Shown: positions 43,662 through 52,206 of the stretch, piece after piece
How the letters are laid out: each line of letters starts with the position of its first letter
Position numbering within the stretch: the stretch's first letter is position 1
Source of the DNA: Xaviernesmea oryzae
GTDB lineage: Bacteria > Pseudomonadota > Alphaproteobacteria > Rhizobiales > Rhizobiaceae
NCBI RefSeq assembly: GCF_900109605.1
Contig: NZ_FOAM01000005.1
Span: 1-64,000, forward strand
Length of the DNA stretch: 64,000 nt
Direction: 5' to 3'
Notes under the pieces: generated by a model
What the model saw: only the letters and a program-made list of their open reading frames with translations
Told to the model about the DNA's origin: nothing
The model's database searches: none
Position numbers and translations under genes: made by a program

Positions 43662-44333
43662 TCAGCTTTCCAGCCAGCGCCGGCCGGAAGCAGTCAGATG
43701 GGCGTGCATGGCGGCTTGCGCGCCGAGAGGGTTGCGCGCGTCGAGACAGGCGAGAATCGTTTCGTGCTCTGTCAGCGCCTGTCGCCAGGTTTCCGGCGTC
43801 TCGAAGCGCCCGCGCATGCGATCGGACATCGGACTGTGACGCTCATCGAACAGCTGGGCCACGACTTCGGCCAACACCGTATTGCCTGCGCAATCGGCAA
43901 TTGCCAGGTGGAACTGCCGGTCCTGCTCCATCGGTTTGCGTCCCTCGTCGATCTCGTGACGCATGGCGTTCAGGATGCCCGTCAACGTTGAAAGGGCCTC
44001 AGGCGAGATGGCGGCGGCCGCCTGGATGATGACGGCGCCTTCGATCACCGCGCGCGCCTGCATCAGCTCCATTGGACTTTCGCCGAGCGAGCGATTGCTC
44101 GCTACTTGGCGCGCTGGGCTCAGTGCGTAAATGCCCGAACCCATTCGAATTTCGATCGAACCATCGATTTCCAGCGCAATCAGTGCTTCGCGCAGCGATG
44201 GTCGAGACACGCCCAGCTGCTGCGCCAGTTCCCGCTCGGCCGGCAGCCGCGCGCCGGGCGGATATTGCCCGTTCTGGATGAGTTGGCGAACCTGGTCGGC
44301 AATCTGTTGGTATAGACGTCGAGTCTCGGACAT
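43662..44333 (-). CDS. GntR-family regulator (FadR subfamily) of the L-fucose module
   Basis: 223 aa from ATG 44333 (MSETRRLYQQIADQVRQLI); a longer in-frame start would run across its own operator. The winged helix GARLPAERELAQQLGVSRPSLREALIALEIDGSIEIRMGSGIYA is classical for FadR-type GntR proteins, followed by an FCD-like sensor (FHLAIADCAGN, LTEHETILACLDAR). It is divergent from the fucose transporter operon, with two copies of a TTGGTCA-type site between them. It is expected to repress the module without an L-fucose-derived inducer. Confidence 0.88.
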   Translation of the reverse strand: MSETRRLYQQIADQVRQLIQNGQYPPGARLPAERELAQQLGVSRPSLREALIALEIDGSIEIRMGSGIYALSPARQVASNRSLGESPMELMQARAVIEGAVIIQAAAAISPEALSTLTGILNAMRHEIDEGRKPMEQDRQFHLAIADCAGNTVLAEVVAQLFDERHSPMSDRMRGRFETPETWRQALTEHETILACLDARNPLGAQAAMHAHLTASGRRWLES

Positions 44334-44346
44334 TTGGTCAGGCCAA
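44334..44346. promoter_or_regulatory. GntR operator copy 1
   Basis: TTGGTCAGGCCAA begins directly next to the start codon of the GntR gene. It is a near-palindrome of the TTGGnnnnnCCAA type. A second copy with one difference lies 70 bases away in reverse orientation. Confidence 0.72.
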
Positions 44347-44416
44347 TATCTGGAGTAAGCGCTTCGAACGACAGTAAGCAGCCAAATTTGCCATAAGAGC
44401 AAGCGCCTTTCAAAAA

Positions 44417-44429
44417 TTGGCTTGACCAA
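44417..44429. promoter_or_regulatory. GntR operator copy 2
   Basis: TTGGCTTGACCAA is the reverse complement of TTGGTCAAGCCAA, matching copy 1 at 12 of 13 bases. It lies 72 bases before the fucose transporter ATPase gene. The pair could let one regulator control both divergent promoters. Confidence 0.72.
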
Positions 44430-44501
44430 AACGCAGGGGCCGGCCTAGGAAGGAGGTACGGGAAGGTCAAGGAGCGCCTTTTCGTCAGGGAGGACATCGT
44501 C

Positions 44502-46043
44502 ATGGGTGGAGTGCAGCTTGCCGCTGGCGAGCCTGAGCCTGCGCGCTTGCTGCTCAGGCTGGAAGGTGTCGCCAAGGAATTCCCCGGCGTCAAGGCGCTG
44601 CAGGGCGTCAGCTTCGATCTGCGTGCCGGCGAGGTGCATGCAGTCTGCGGCGAAAACGGCGCCGGCAAATCCACCCTGATGAAGATCATCAGCGGCGTCT
44701 ACCAGCGCGATGCCGGCGAGATCGTCTACAAGGGCGAGACGGTGCATTTCACCTCGACGCATCAGTCCGAGGCAGCCGGCATCGCCATCATCCACCAGGA
44801 ACTGAACCTGGTGCCGCATCTCACCGTGGCCGAGAACATCTATCTGGCGCGCGAGCCGCGACGGGGTTTCCTGGTCGACCGGCGCCGGCTCTATGCCGAT
44901 TCAAGGCGCTGCCTCGACCGGCTCGGTGTCGACATCGATCCTCATGCGCAGGTGCGCACGCTTTCCGTCGCCCAATGCCAGATGGTCGAAATCGCCAAGG
45001 CGCTGTCGCTCGATGCCTCCGTGCTGATCATGGACGAGCCGACCTCCTCGCTGACCGAGCAGGAAGCCCGGCTTCTCTTCCGCGTCATCCGCGATCTCAA
45101 GGCCGCCGGTACTGGTATTGTCTATATTTCCCACCGGCTGGACGAGATGGCCGAGATCGTCGACCGCGTCACCATTCTGCGTGACGGGCGCTATATCTCG
45201 ACCGACGATTTTTCCGCCATCACCGTGGACGACATCGTCGCGCGCATGGTTGGCCGGCCGCTGGAGGAAAAATTTCCCGCGCCGACGCGCCAGCCCGGCA
45301 GCGAGGTGCTGTTTTCCGTTTCGGGCCTCACCCGCAGGGGCGTGTTCTCCGACATCAATTTCGAGATCCGCCGGGGCGAGATCCTCGGCTTTGCCGGGCT
45401 GATGGGTGCAGGTCGCACGGAAGTTGCCCGTGCGATCTTTGGGGCCGACCCCTTCGATTCCGGCACCATCGCGCTTAACGGCCAGACGATTGCGATCACC
45501 GATCCGCGTTCGGCCATCGAAGCAGGCATTGCCTATCTTTCCGAGGATCGCAAGGGGCAGGGCTTGGCGGTAAAAATGCCCGTCGATGCCAATCTGACAC
45601 TGGCCAACATGGACGCGGTGGCCAACAGCGCCGGCATTATCGACCGCCAGCGCCACCGCGCGTCCAGCCAGCACTATGTCGATCTTCTCAGCATCAAGAC
45701 GCCTTCGCTCAGCCAGCCGGTGCGGCTTCTGTCAGGCGGCAATCAGCAGAAGATCATCATCGGCAAATGGTTGTTTCGCGAGCCGAAGATCATGTTCTTC
45801 GACGAACCGACGCGCGGCATCGATGTGGGGGCGAAGTTCGCCATCTACCAGATCATGGACGCGCTGGCCGCGCGCGGCATCGGCATTGTGCTGATCAGCT
45901 CGGAACTGCCGGAGATCCTCGGCCTGTCGGACCGTGTCGCGGTCTTCCACGAAGGCCGCATCACCGCAACGCTCTCCACGCGTGAGACATCGCAGGAAGA
46001 CATCATGCTCTACGCCTCCGGCCGCAGCCGGCACGGCGAGTAA
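44502..46043 (+). CDS. CUT2 sugar ABC transporter ATPase (RbsA-like), probably for L-fucose
   Basis: 513 aa with GGGAGG before the start. Two ABC halves: Walker A GENGAGKSTLMKI (about residues 47-59), signature LSVAQCQMVEIAKAL and Walker B VLIMDEPTSSL in the first; LMGAGRTEVAR, signature LSGGNQQKIIIGKWL and Walker B IMFFDEPTRGIDVG in the second. It begins the transporter-catabolic operon, followed by one permease and one binding protein. The fucose assignment rests on the downstream enzymes. Confidence 0.88.
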   Translation: MGGVQLAAGEPEPARLLLRLEGVAKEFPGVKALQGVSFDLRAGEVHAVCGENGAGKSTLMKIISGVYQRDAGEIVYKGETVHFTSTHQSEAAGIAIIHQELNLVPHLTVAENIYLAREPRRGFLVDRRRLYADSRRCLDRLGVDIDPHAQVRTLSVAQCQMVEIAKALSLDASVLIMDEPTSSLTEQEARLLFRVIRDLKAAGTGIVYISHRLDEMAEIVDRVTILRDGRYISTDDFSAITVDDIVARMVGRPLEEKFPAPTRQPGSEVLFSVSGLTRRGVFSDINFEIRRGEILGFAGLMGAGRTEVARAIFGADPFDSGTIALNGQTIAITDPRSAIEAGIAYLSEDRKGQGLAVKMPVDANLTLANMDAVANSAGIIDRQRHRASSQHYVDLLSIKTPSLSQPVRLLSGGNQQKIIIGKWLFREPKIMFFDEPTRGIDVGAKFAIYQIMDALAARGIGIVLISSELPEILGLSDRVAVFHEGRITATLSTRETSQEDIMLYASGRSRHGE

Positions 46044-46055
46044 GGACACCAGACC

Positions 46056-47096
46056 ATGGCCGACATTACCAATGGCAAGCCGCAGGAAGCGATGACCCAG
46101 CGCAAGGGCCTGAGCGACCGGCAGAAGGATATCATCCAGAAATTTGCCGCGCTCGGCAGCCTGGTCATCCTGGCCGCCGTCTTCGCCGTCACCTCCAGCG
46201 CCTTTCTTACCGTCAACAACGGCATGACGATCGCGCTGCAGGTCACCTCCATTGCGCTGCTCGGCATCGGCGCGACCTATGTCATCATCACAGGCGGCAT
46301 CGACCTGTCGGTGGGCTCCGTGCTGGCGCTGGCCGGCGTGGTGGCGGCGCTTGCGGTCAAGGATTACGGCACGCCGATCTGGCTCGGCATGCTCATCGGC
46401 ATTCTCACCGGTTCCGCCTGCGGCGTCATCAACGGCTTCGTCATCACGAGGCTGAAGCTGCCGCCCTTCATCGCCACGCTCGGCATGATGCTGATTGCCC
46501 GCGGCGTCGCGTTGCAGATCACCGGCGCGCGCGCGGTCTCCGGCCTTGGCGAAGCCTTCGGCGTGCTCGGCAATGGGTCGCTCCTGCGCATCGAGTCGAT
46601 CGACGATCAGGGCTTTCCGGTCGTCACCTTTCCCGGCATTCCCTATCCGGTGGTGCTGATGATCGTGATCGCGGTCGCCGCCGGCTTTCTCTTGAACCGC
46701 ACGGTCCTCGGCCGGCATATCTACGCCATCGGCTCGAATGCGGATGCGGCCCGGCTTTCCGGCGTCAACGTCACGCGCGTCACCGCTTTCACCTACATTG
46801 TTTCCGGCACGCTGGCCGGGTTGACGGGCTGCGTGCTGATGTCGCGCCTCGTCACCGCCCAGCCGAACGAAGGCGTGGCCTATGAGCTCGACGCGATTGC
46901 ATCGGCCGTAATCGGCGGCACATCGCTGATCGGCGGCGTGGGGACGATTTCCGGCACCTTTATCGGCGCTTTCGTTATCGGCATCCTGCGCAATGGGCTC
47001 AACATGAACGGCGTCTCCGCCTTCATCCAGCAGATCATCATCGGCCTCGTCATTCTGGTCACCGTCTGGATCGACCAGATCCGCAACCGCCGCTGA
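46056..47096 (+). CDS. CUT2 sugar ABC transporter permease (RbsC-like), probably for L-fucose
   Basis: 346 aa, 12 bases after the ATPase gene. The RbsC-family core ATYVIITGGIDLSVGSVLALAGVVAAL is followed by AIGSNADAARLSGVNVTRV and ELDAIASAVIGGTSLIGGVGTISGT. Eight to ten hydrophobic spans are visible. A single permease gene implies a homodimeric channel, unlike the two-permease CUT2 system at 11195. Confidence 0.88.
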   Translation: MADITNGKPQEAMTQRKGLSDRQKDIIQKFAALGSLVILAAVFAVTSSAFLTVNNGMTIALQVTSIALLGIGATYVIITGGIDLSVGSVLALAGVVAALAVKDYGTPIWLGMLIGILTGSACGVINGFVITRLKLPPFIATLGMMLIARGVALQITGARAVSGLGEAFGVLGNGSLLRIESIDDQGFPVVTFPGIPYPVVLMIVIAVAAGFLLNRTVLGRHIYAIGSNADAARLSGVNVTRVTAFTYIVSGTLAGLTGCVLMSRLVTAQPNEGVAYELDAIASAVIGGTSLIGGVGTISGTFIGAFVIGILRNGLNMNGVSAFIQQIIIGLVILVTVWIDQIRNRR

Positions 47097-47131
47097 GACA
47101 TGGCCGGGGGCGTGTGTGCCCGGTTCTTGAC

Positions 47132-47158
47132 ACGGGAAGGGGAGGAGCCTTCCCCCGT
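47132..47158 (+). terminator. Hairpin between permease and binding-protein genes
   Basis: ACGGGAAGG (47132-47140) can pair with CCTTCCCCCGT (47148-47158) with a two-base bulge, and TTTG follows. It could be a partial terminator or a processing site giving separate control of the binding-protein mRNA. Confidence 0.4.
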
Positions 47159-47198
47159 TTGAAGCCCCGGCAGGGTTTCGATCATTGAGGAGGAAACT

Positions 47199-48140
47199 AT
47201 GCGTAAACTCGTTCTGGCGCTTGCGGCTTCGGTCATCGCGCTCTCGGCTGCTTCGACCGCTTCGGCTGGCGAAATCGCCGTCATCGTCAAGACGGTCAAC
47301 TCCACCTTCTGGCAGAACGTCCAGAAGGGCGCGGATGCGGCCATCGGCAAGGCCAAGGGCCACACCATGACCTTCCAAGGCCCGGCCTCGGAATCCGCCA
47401 TCGCCGACCAGGTGAACATGGTGGAAAATGCCGTAAACCGGAAGGTCGACGCCATCCTGCTCGCCCCGTCCGATCCGGATGCGCTGGTGCCCGCCGTGAA
47501 GCGCGCCTGGGAGGCCCGCATTCCGGTCGTGATCATCGACTCCATGCTGTCGAAGGATGCCGAGAAATATTATCAGTCCTTCCTCGCCACCGACAACAAG
47601 AAGGCCGGCGAACTGGCCGCCAAGGCCATGATCGACAAGGTCGGCACCGAGGGCAAGATCGCCGTCATGTCCTATGTCGCCGGCGCAGGCTCGGAAATCG
47701 GCCGCGTGGGCGGCTTCACCGACTATATCAAGGCCCATTCCAAGCTCACCATCGTCGGTCCCTATTACTCGCAGTCGCAGATGGCGACCGCACTGAACCA
47801 GACGACCGACGTGCTGGCCGCCAATGCCGATCTCAAGGGGATTTTCGGCGCCAATGAGCCGACCGCCATCGGCATGGGCCGCGCCATCAAGCAGGCCGGC
47901 AAGGCTGGCAAGATCGTCGCCATCGGCTTCGACGGAAACCAGGACCTGCAGGAATTCGTGAAGGACGGCACGCTCGAAGCCACCGTCGTTCAAGGCTCCT
48001 ACCAGATGGGCGAAAAGGGTGTGGATGCGCTCGTGAAGATCCTCGACAAGGGCAAGGTCGAAAAGTTCATCGACACCGGCGTCGTCGTCGTCACCAAGAG
48101 CAATATCGACAAGCCGGAAGCCAAGAACGTTCTCTACTGA
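47199..48140 (+). CDS. CUT2 sugar ABC transporter binding protein (RbsB-like), probably for L-fucose
   Basis: 313 aa with a GAGGAGG site and a signal peptide MRKLVLALAASVIALSAAST ending ASAGE (cleavage near residue 23). Periplasmic-binding-protein family 4 features include FWQNVQKGADAAIGKAKG, VDAILLAPSDPDALVPAV, VVIIDSMLS and IFGANEPTAIGMGRAI. It is third in the A-C-B ordered transporter. An 11-bp perfect hairpin follows it. Confidence 0.88.
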   Translation: MRKLVLALAASVIALSAASTASAGEIAVIVKTVNSTFWQNVQKGADAAIGKAKGHTMTFQGPASESAIADQVNMVENAVNRKVDAILLAPSDPDALVPAVKRAWEARIPVVIIDSMLSKDAEKYYQSFLATDNKKAGELAAKAMIDKVGTEGKIAVMSYVAGAGSEIGRVGGFTDYIKAHSKLTIVGPYYSQSQMATALNQTTDVLAANADLKGIFGANEPTAIGMGRAIKQAGKAGKIVAIGFDGNQDLQEFVKDGTLEATVVQGSYQMGEKGVDALVKILDKGKVEKFIDTGVVVVTKSNIDKPEAKNVLY

Positions 48141-48152
48141 TCCGACCTTCGG

Positions 48153-48180
48153 GCGCGCGGGGAGCACGATCCCCGCGCGC
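48153..48180 (+). terminator. 11-bp GC hairpin after the binding-protein gene
   Basis: GCGCGCGGGGA (48153-48163) and TCCCCGCGCGC (48170-48180) form a perfect stem with a six-base loop. There is no T-run, so it may be mainly a 3'-end stabiliser or attenuator between the transporter and catabolic genes. Confidence 0.65.
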
Positions 48181-48202
48181 ATTCTCACCGCTTCTCTTTA
48201 AA

Positions 48203-49240
48203 ATGACGGATAAGACGATGCTGGTCACCGACAGACGCAAGCTGCGCCATCGCGATGTGTTCTTCACGGCCATGGGCCTTGGCTGCGCGCAGATGGGCAG
48301 CCTCTATCGCTGGACGAGCTATCAGGAATCGCTCAGTGCCTTCGACACAGCCTGGACCGCCGGCATCCGCTATTTCGACACCGCACCCTTCTATGGCTAT
48401 ACCCGTTCCGAGCGCCGTCTCGGCACCATGCTGACCGAGTATCCGCGTGGCGACTATCTTCTTTCCACCAAGGTTGGGCGCCTGATGGTGCCGGATGAGA
48501 CGGTGGGCGAAGAGGAAGACACCTATGTCCGCCCGCTGCCTTTCCGCCCTGTCTACGATTACAGCTATGACGCGATCCTGCGCTCCTTCGAGGCAAGCCA
48601 GCAGCGCCTTGGCATCCTGAAGCCCGACATCCTCTATATCCACGACATCGGCCGCGTCACCCACGGCGAGAAGCATGACCATTACTGGGCGCAGCTGACC
48701 CAGGGAGGCGGCTTCAAGGCGCTGGGCGAGCTGCGCGCCAGTGGCCAGATCAAGGCAGTCGGCCTCGGCGTCAACGAGTGGGAAGTCGTGTCGGACGCCA
48801 TGAACGAATTCGATATCGACGCGGCCATGCTTGCCGGGCGCTATACGCTGCTGGAGCAGGAAAGCCTTGGCATGATGGCGCGTGCGCAAGCCCAAGGCGT
48901 CGGCATCGTCGCAGCCGGGGTCTTCAACTCCGGCATTCTCGCCGGAAACCGCAAGTTCAACTACAAAGATGCGCCGGCCGCACTTCTCCAGCGCGTGGAC
49001 GCAATCGAAGCGGCCTGCGCGGAAGAGGGCGTCAGCCTCCAAGCTGCTGCGCTCGCCTTCCCGCTTCTGCATCCGGCCACGGTCACCGTCGTATCCGGCG
49101 CACGAAACGCCGAACAACTGAAGGCGAACATCGCCTGGTTCGAGGAAACGATTCCTTCGTCGTTCTGGCAGCGGCTCAAGGAGCGTGGGCTGATCGCCGA
49201 GGATGCGCCGATCAGCCCGGTCGCAAACGGAGCGGCCTGA
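48203..49240 (+). CDS. Aldo/keto reductase, probably L-fucose dehydrogenase
   Basis: 345 aa. The AKR tetrad is visible: Asp59 (YFDTAPFYGY), Tyr64, Lys90 (LLSTKVGR) and His147 (DILYIHDIG). The C-terminal cofactor region includes TVVSGARNAEQLKANIAWFEE. In non-phosphorylative fucose pathways a member of this D-threo-aldose dehydrogenase group oxidises L-fucose to L-fucono-lactone with NAD(P)+. The next gene, a lactonase, overlaps it by one base (TGATG). Confidence 0.85.
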   Translation: MTDKTMLVTDRRKLRHRDVFFTAMGLGCAQMGSLYRWTSYQESLSAFDTAWTAGIRYFDTAPFYGYTRSERRLGTMLTEYPRGDYLLSTKVGRLMVPDETVGEEEDTYVRPLPFRPVYDYSYDAILRSFEASQQRLGILKPDILYIHDIGRVTHGEKHDHYWAQLTQGGGFKALGELRASGQIKAVGLGVNEWEVVSDAMNEFDIDAAMLAGRYTLLEQESLGMMARAQAQGVGIVAAGVFNSGILAGNRKFNYKDAPAALLQRVDAIEAACAEEGVSLQAAALAFPLLHPATVTVVSGARNAEQLKANIAWFEETIPSSFWQRLKERGLIAEDAPISPVANGAA

Positions 49241-50052
49241 TGCTGATCGATGCGCACCAGCATTTCTGGCGCCTCGCCGCTCGCGCGGGCGAATGGCCGC
49301 CACCGTCGCTTGCCGCCATCTATCGCGATTTCGCGCCCGAGGACCTGATCCCTCAGCTCAAGGCCGCCGGGGTCGATGGGACGGTTGTCGTTCAGTCTTT
49401 GCCCAAGGGTGAGGACACGCGCTTTCTGCTCGATCTGGCCGAACGCCACGATTTCATTCTCGGCGTCGTCGGCTGGGTGGATCTGAAGGGCGCGCAGGCT
49501 GCCACCGAGATCGCTGACCTTGCGCGCGAGCCGAAGCTCAAGGGTCTGCGGCCAATGCTGCAGGATCTGCCCGAGGATGGCTGGATCGACGATCCCGCGC
49601 TCGATCCGGCCGTGGCCGCGATGATCGAGGCGGGCCTGAGCTTCGACGCGCTGGTGCTGCCGCGCCACCTGCCGGCGCTGACGGCGTTTGCGCAGCGCCA
49701 TCCGCGCCTGCCCATCGTCATCGACCATGGCGCAAAGCCCGTCATTTCAGAAGGTCTCTATAGCGAGTGGCGTAAGGCCATGGAGAAGCTTGCTGCCCTG
49801 CCGCAGGTCTTCTGCAAGCTTTCCGGCCTCTTGGTGGAGGCAGGCGATCAGCGCCCACAGGCAATTCGCCCCTATGCCGAGACCCTGTTCGATCTTTTCG
49901 GGCCGGAGCGGCTGATCTGGGGCAGCGATTGGCCGGTGGTCGATCTCGCTGCCGATTACGCAGCCTGGCTAGCCCAATGCCGCGCCATCGTGCCGGCTGT
50001 GGCGCATGACCGTGTTTTTGGCGGCAATGCCCGCCGCTTCTATCGTCTTTGA
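49240..50052 (+). CDS. Amidohydrolase-2 family lactonase, probably L-fuconolactonase
   Basis: 270 aa from the ATG overlapping the previous stop. The metal-binding start is MLIDAHQHFWRL (His6, His8); VIDHGAKP gives the middle histidine and LIWGSDWPVVDL the aspartate loop. This is the AmiH2 group of sugar lactonases. It opens L-fucono-1,5-lactone to L-fuconate after the AKR step. It is followed by the mutarotase gene 10 bases later. Confidence 0.87.
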   Translation: MLIDAHQHFWRLAARAGEWPPPSLAAIYRDFAPEDLIPQLKAAGVDGTVVVQSLPKGEDTRFLLDLAERHDFILGVVGWVDLKGAQAATEIADLAREPKLKGLRPMLQDLPEDGWIDDPALDPAVAAMIEAGLSFDALVLPRHLPALTAFAQRHPRLPIVIDHGAKPVISEGLYSEWRKAMEKLAALPQVFCKLSGLLVEAGDQRPQAIRPYAETLFDLFGPERLIWGSDWPVVDLAADYAAWLAQCRAIVPAVAHDRVFGGNARRFYRL

Positions 50053-50062
50053 GGGGACAATC

Positions 50063-50392
50063 ATGCAGAGAATGGGGATGATGATCGGCCTGCAGCCGGA
50101 CAAAGTCGAGGAATACAAGCGGCTGCATGCGGCGGTCTGGCCCGAAATTCTCGATCTGATCTCCCGCTGCAACATCAAAAACTACACGATCTTCCTGCGC
50201 GAGCCGGAAAATCTCCTGTTCGGCGTGTGGGACTATCACGGCGTGGATTTCGAGGCTGACATGGCCAAAATGGCGGCCGACCCGAAGAACCAGGAATGGT
50301 GGTCCTTCTGCATCCCTTGTCAGAAGCCCTTGGACACGCGCAAGGATGGCGAGTGGTGGGCGATGATGGACGAAGTCTTCCACATGGATTGA
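50063..50392 (+). CDS. RhaM-family L-fucose/L-rhamnose mutarotase
   Basis: 109 aa from ATG 50063 (GAGGGG before it). It has the single-domain dimeric barrel of the RhaM family: MIGLQPDKVEEYKRLHAAVWPEI with His22, NYTIFLREPENLLFGVWDY, and WWSFCIPCQKPLD. Family members interconvert alpha and beta pyranoses. Here it would supply the anomer used by the L-fucose dehydrogenase. Confidence 0.88.
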   Translation: MQRMGMMIGLQPDKVEEYKRLHAAVWPEILDLISRCNIKNYTIFLREPENLLFGVWDYHGVDFEADMAKMAADPKNQEWWSFCIPCQKPLDTRKDGEWWAMMDEVFHMD

Positions 50393-50459
50393 GACCCACG
50401 GCACTGCCGCAGGACATTGAAAGCCGTGGCGCTTGCCACGCGGGAATGAGGACGAAGCA

Positions 50460-51194
50460 ATGAGCCAGACATTAGACGGTAAGATCGTTGTGGTCACCGC
50501 GGCAGGGCAGGGCATCGGACGCGCCAGCGCGCTCGCCTTTGCCCGCGCCGGCGCCACCGTTCACGCCACCGACATCAATGACGAGACGCTGGCAAGCCTC
50601 CGCGCCGAGGCGCCGGTGACCACCCGCAAGCTTGACGTTTTGGATGGCGCAGCCGTTGCCGCGTTCTTCGCCGAAATCGGCCGCGTCGATGTGCTCTTCA
50701 ACTGCGCCGGTGTGGTGCACAATGGCTCGGTGCTCGACATCACCGACAAGGACCTGGATTTCGCCTTTGATCTCAATGTCCGCGCCATGATCCGCACCAT
50801 CCAGGCGGCGCTGCCGGGCATGCTGGAACGCGGGGATGGCGCCATCATCAATATGGCCTCGGTCGCCTCCTCGGTGAAGGGCGTGCCCAACCGCTGCGCC
50901 TATGGGCTGACCAAGGCAGCCGTGATCGGACTGACCAAGTCCGTCGCCGCCGATTATGTTGCCAAGGGCATCCGCTGCAACGCCATCTGCCCCGGCACGG
51001 TGGAAAGCCCATCGCTGGAAGGCCGTATGCGCGCCCAGGGCGATTACGAGACCGCACGCGCCACCTTCATCGCCCGCCAGCCGATGGGCCGGCTGGGAAC
51101 GGCGGAAGAGATTGCCGATCTCGCCGTGCATCTGGCCGGCGCGACCTATACGACGGGGCAGGCCTACTGCATCGACGGCGGCTGGTCGCTCTGA
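50460..51194 (+). CDS. SDR oxidoreductase, probably 2-keto-3-deoxy-L-fuconate dehydrogenase
   Basis: 244 aa. Classical SDR motifs: TAAGQGIG (13-20), NCAG (81-84), Ser134 (NMASVASS), Tyr148 and Lys152 (AYGLTKAA), ending YCIDGGWSL. In fucose operons this enzyme oxidises 2-keto-3-deoxy-L-fuconate to the 2,4-diketo acid with NAD+. The FAH-family hydrolase gene follows in the same operon. Confidence 0.85.
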   Translation: MSQTLDGKIVVVTAAGQGIGRASALAFARAGATVHATDINDETLASLRAEAPVTTRKLDVLDGAAVAAFFAEIGRVDVLFNCAGVVHNGSVLDITDKDLDFAFDLNVRAMIRTIQAALPGMLERGDGAIINMASVASSVKGVPNRCAYGLTKAAVIGLTKSVAADYVAKGIRCNAICPGTVESPSLEGRMRAQGDYETARATFIARQPMGRLGTAEEIADLAVHLAGATYTTGQAYCIDGGWSL

Positions 51195-51221
51195 ACCGAA
51201 TTTGCTGAAAGGATATTGACG

Positions 51222-52067
51222 ATGAAATTCCTCCGCCATGGCGCGCCCGGCGCCGAAAAGCCCGGCCTTTTGGCCGATGACGGCACGATCCGCGATCTCT
51301 CAGGACACGTTGCAGATCTGTCCGGCGCGGCGCTGGCTCCCGATGCCCTGAAGGCGCTCGGTGGGATCGACGTCTCCGGCCTGCCAGTGGTCGATGCCGG
51401 CACGCGCCTTGGCGCCTGCGTGGCCGGAACCGGCAAGTTCATCTGCATCGGGCTCAACTTCTCTGACCACGCGGCCGAAACCGGCGCTTCCGTGCCGCCG
51501 GAACCCGTGATCTTCATGAAGGCGACCTCCGCCATCGTCGGTCCGAACGACGAGGTACGCATTCCCCGTGGATCGGAGAAGACCGACTGGGAAGTCGAAC
51601 TCGGCGTCGTCATCGGCAAGACCGCGAAATATGTCAGCGAGACCGAAGCGCTCGACTATGTCGCCGGCTATTGCGTCAGCCACGACGTGTCCGAGCGCGC
51701 CTTCCAGACCGAGCGCGCAGGGCAGTGGACCAAGGGCAAGTCCTGCGACACCTTCGGGCCTATCGGCCCTTGGCTGGTGACCAAAGACGAGATCACCGAT
51801 CCGCAGAATCTCGGCATGTGGCTGAAGGTCAATGGCGAGACCATGCAGGACGGATCTTCCAAGACCATGGTCTATGGCGTCGCCTTCCTCGTTTCCTATC
51901 TCTCGCAGTTCATGTCGCTGCATCCCGGCGACGTCATCTCCACCGGCACGCCGCCCGGCGTCGGGCTCGGCATGAAGCCGCCGCGCTTCCTGAAGGACGG
52001 CGACGTGGTCGAGCTCGGCATCGAAGGCCTGGGTACGCAGAAGCAGACCTTCCGCGCCGACCGCTAA
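51222..52067 (+). CDS. Fumarylacetoacetate-hydrolase-family protein, probably 2,4-diketo-3-deoxy-L-fuconate hydrolase
   Basis: 281 aa from ATG 51222 (AAAGGA before it; a TTG six bases upstream is less likely). The FAH core has metal ligands Glu124 and Glu126 (TDWEVELGVVIG) and Asp155 (SHDVSERAF), with DVISTGTPPGVGLG as the catalytic loop near residue 240. It cleaves the diketo acid to pyruvate and L-lactate, ending the pathway. A hairpin follows the gene. Confidence 0.87.
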   Translation: MKFLRHGAPGAEKPGLLADDGTIRDLSGHVADLSGAALAPDALKALGGIDVSGLPVVDAGTRLGACVAGTGKFICIGLNFSDHAAETGASVPPEPVIFMKATSAIVGPNDEVRIPRGSEKTDWEVELGVVIGKTAKYVSETEALDYVAGYCVSHDVSERAFQTERAGQWTKGKSCDTFGPIGPWLVTKDEITDPQNLGMWLKVNGETMQDGSSKTMVYGVAFLVSYLSQFMSLHPGDVISTGTPPGVGLGMKPPRFLKDGDVVELGIEGLGTQKQTFRADR

Positions 52068-52078
52068 GCGCATCAGGG

Positions 52079-52106
52079 GCCGGCCCTGCAAGGGGTTTGG
52101 GCCGGC
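52079..52106 (+). terminator. Hairpin between FAH-family gene and fuconate dehydratase
   Basis: GCCGGCCC (52079-52086) and GGGCCGGC (52099-52106) pair perfectly with a 12-base loop. TCCTCAGTCC follows, so it is not a classic T-tract terminator. It may attenuate expression of the dehydratase gene. Confidence 0.5.
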
Positions 52107-52206
52107 TCCTCAGTCCCCGCCCACGCCCCGTCCAACATCGTCCATCGCCCTGCCACGACCTTGTGCGTGCCCGGCGAGGCTGTCTTCTGGCTGCCGGAGA
52201 GCTCCC

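Noticed and set aside
45732..48188. An 818-codon minus-strand open frame opposite the fucose transporter genes
   Set aside because: It is fully antisense to three ABC genes with intact motifs and has an Asp/Gly/His-rich non-protein-like composition.
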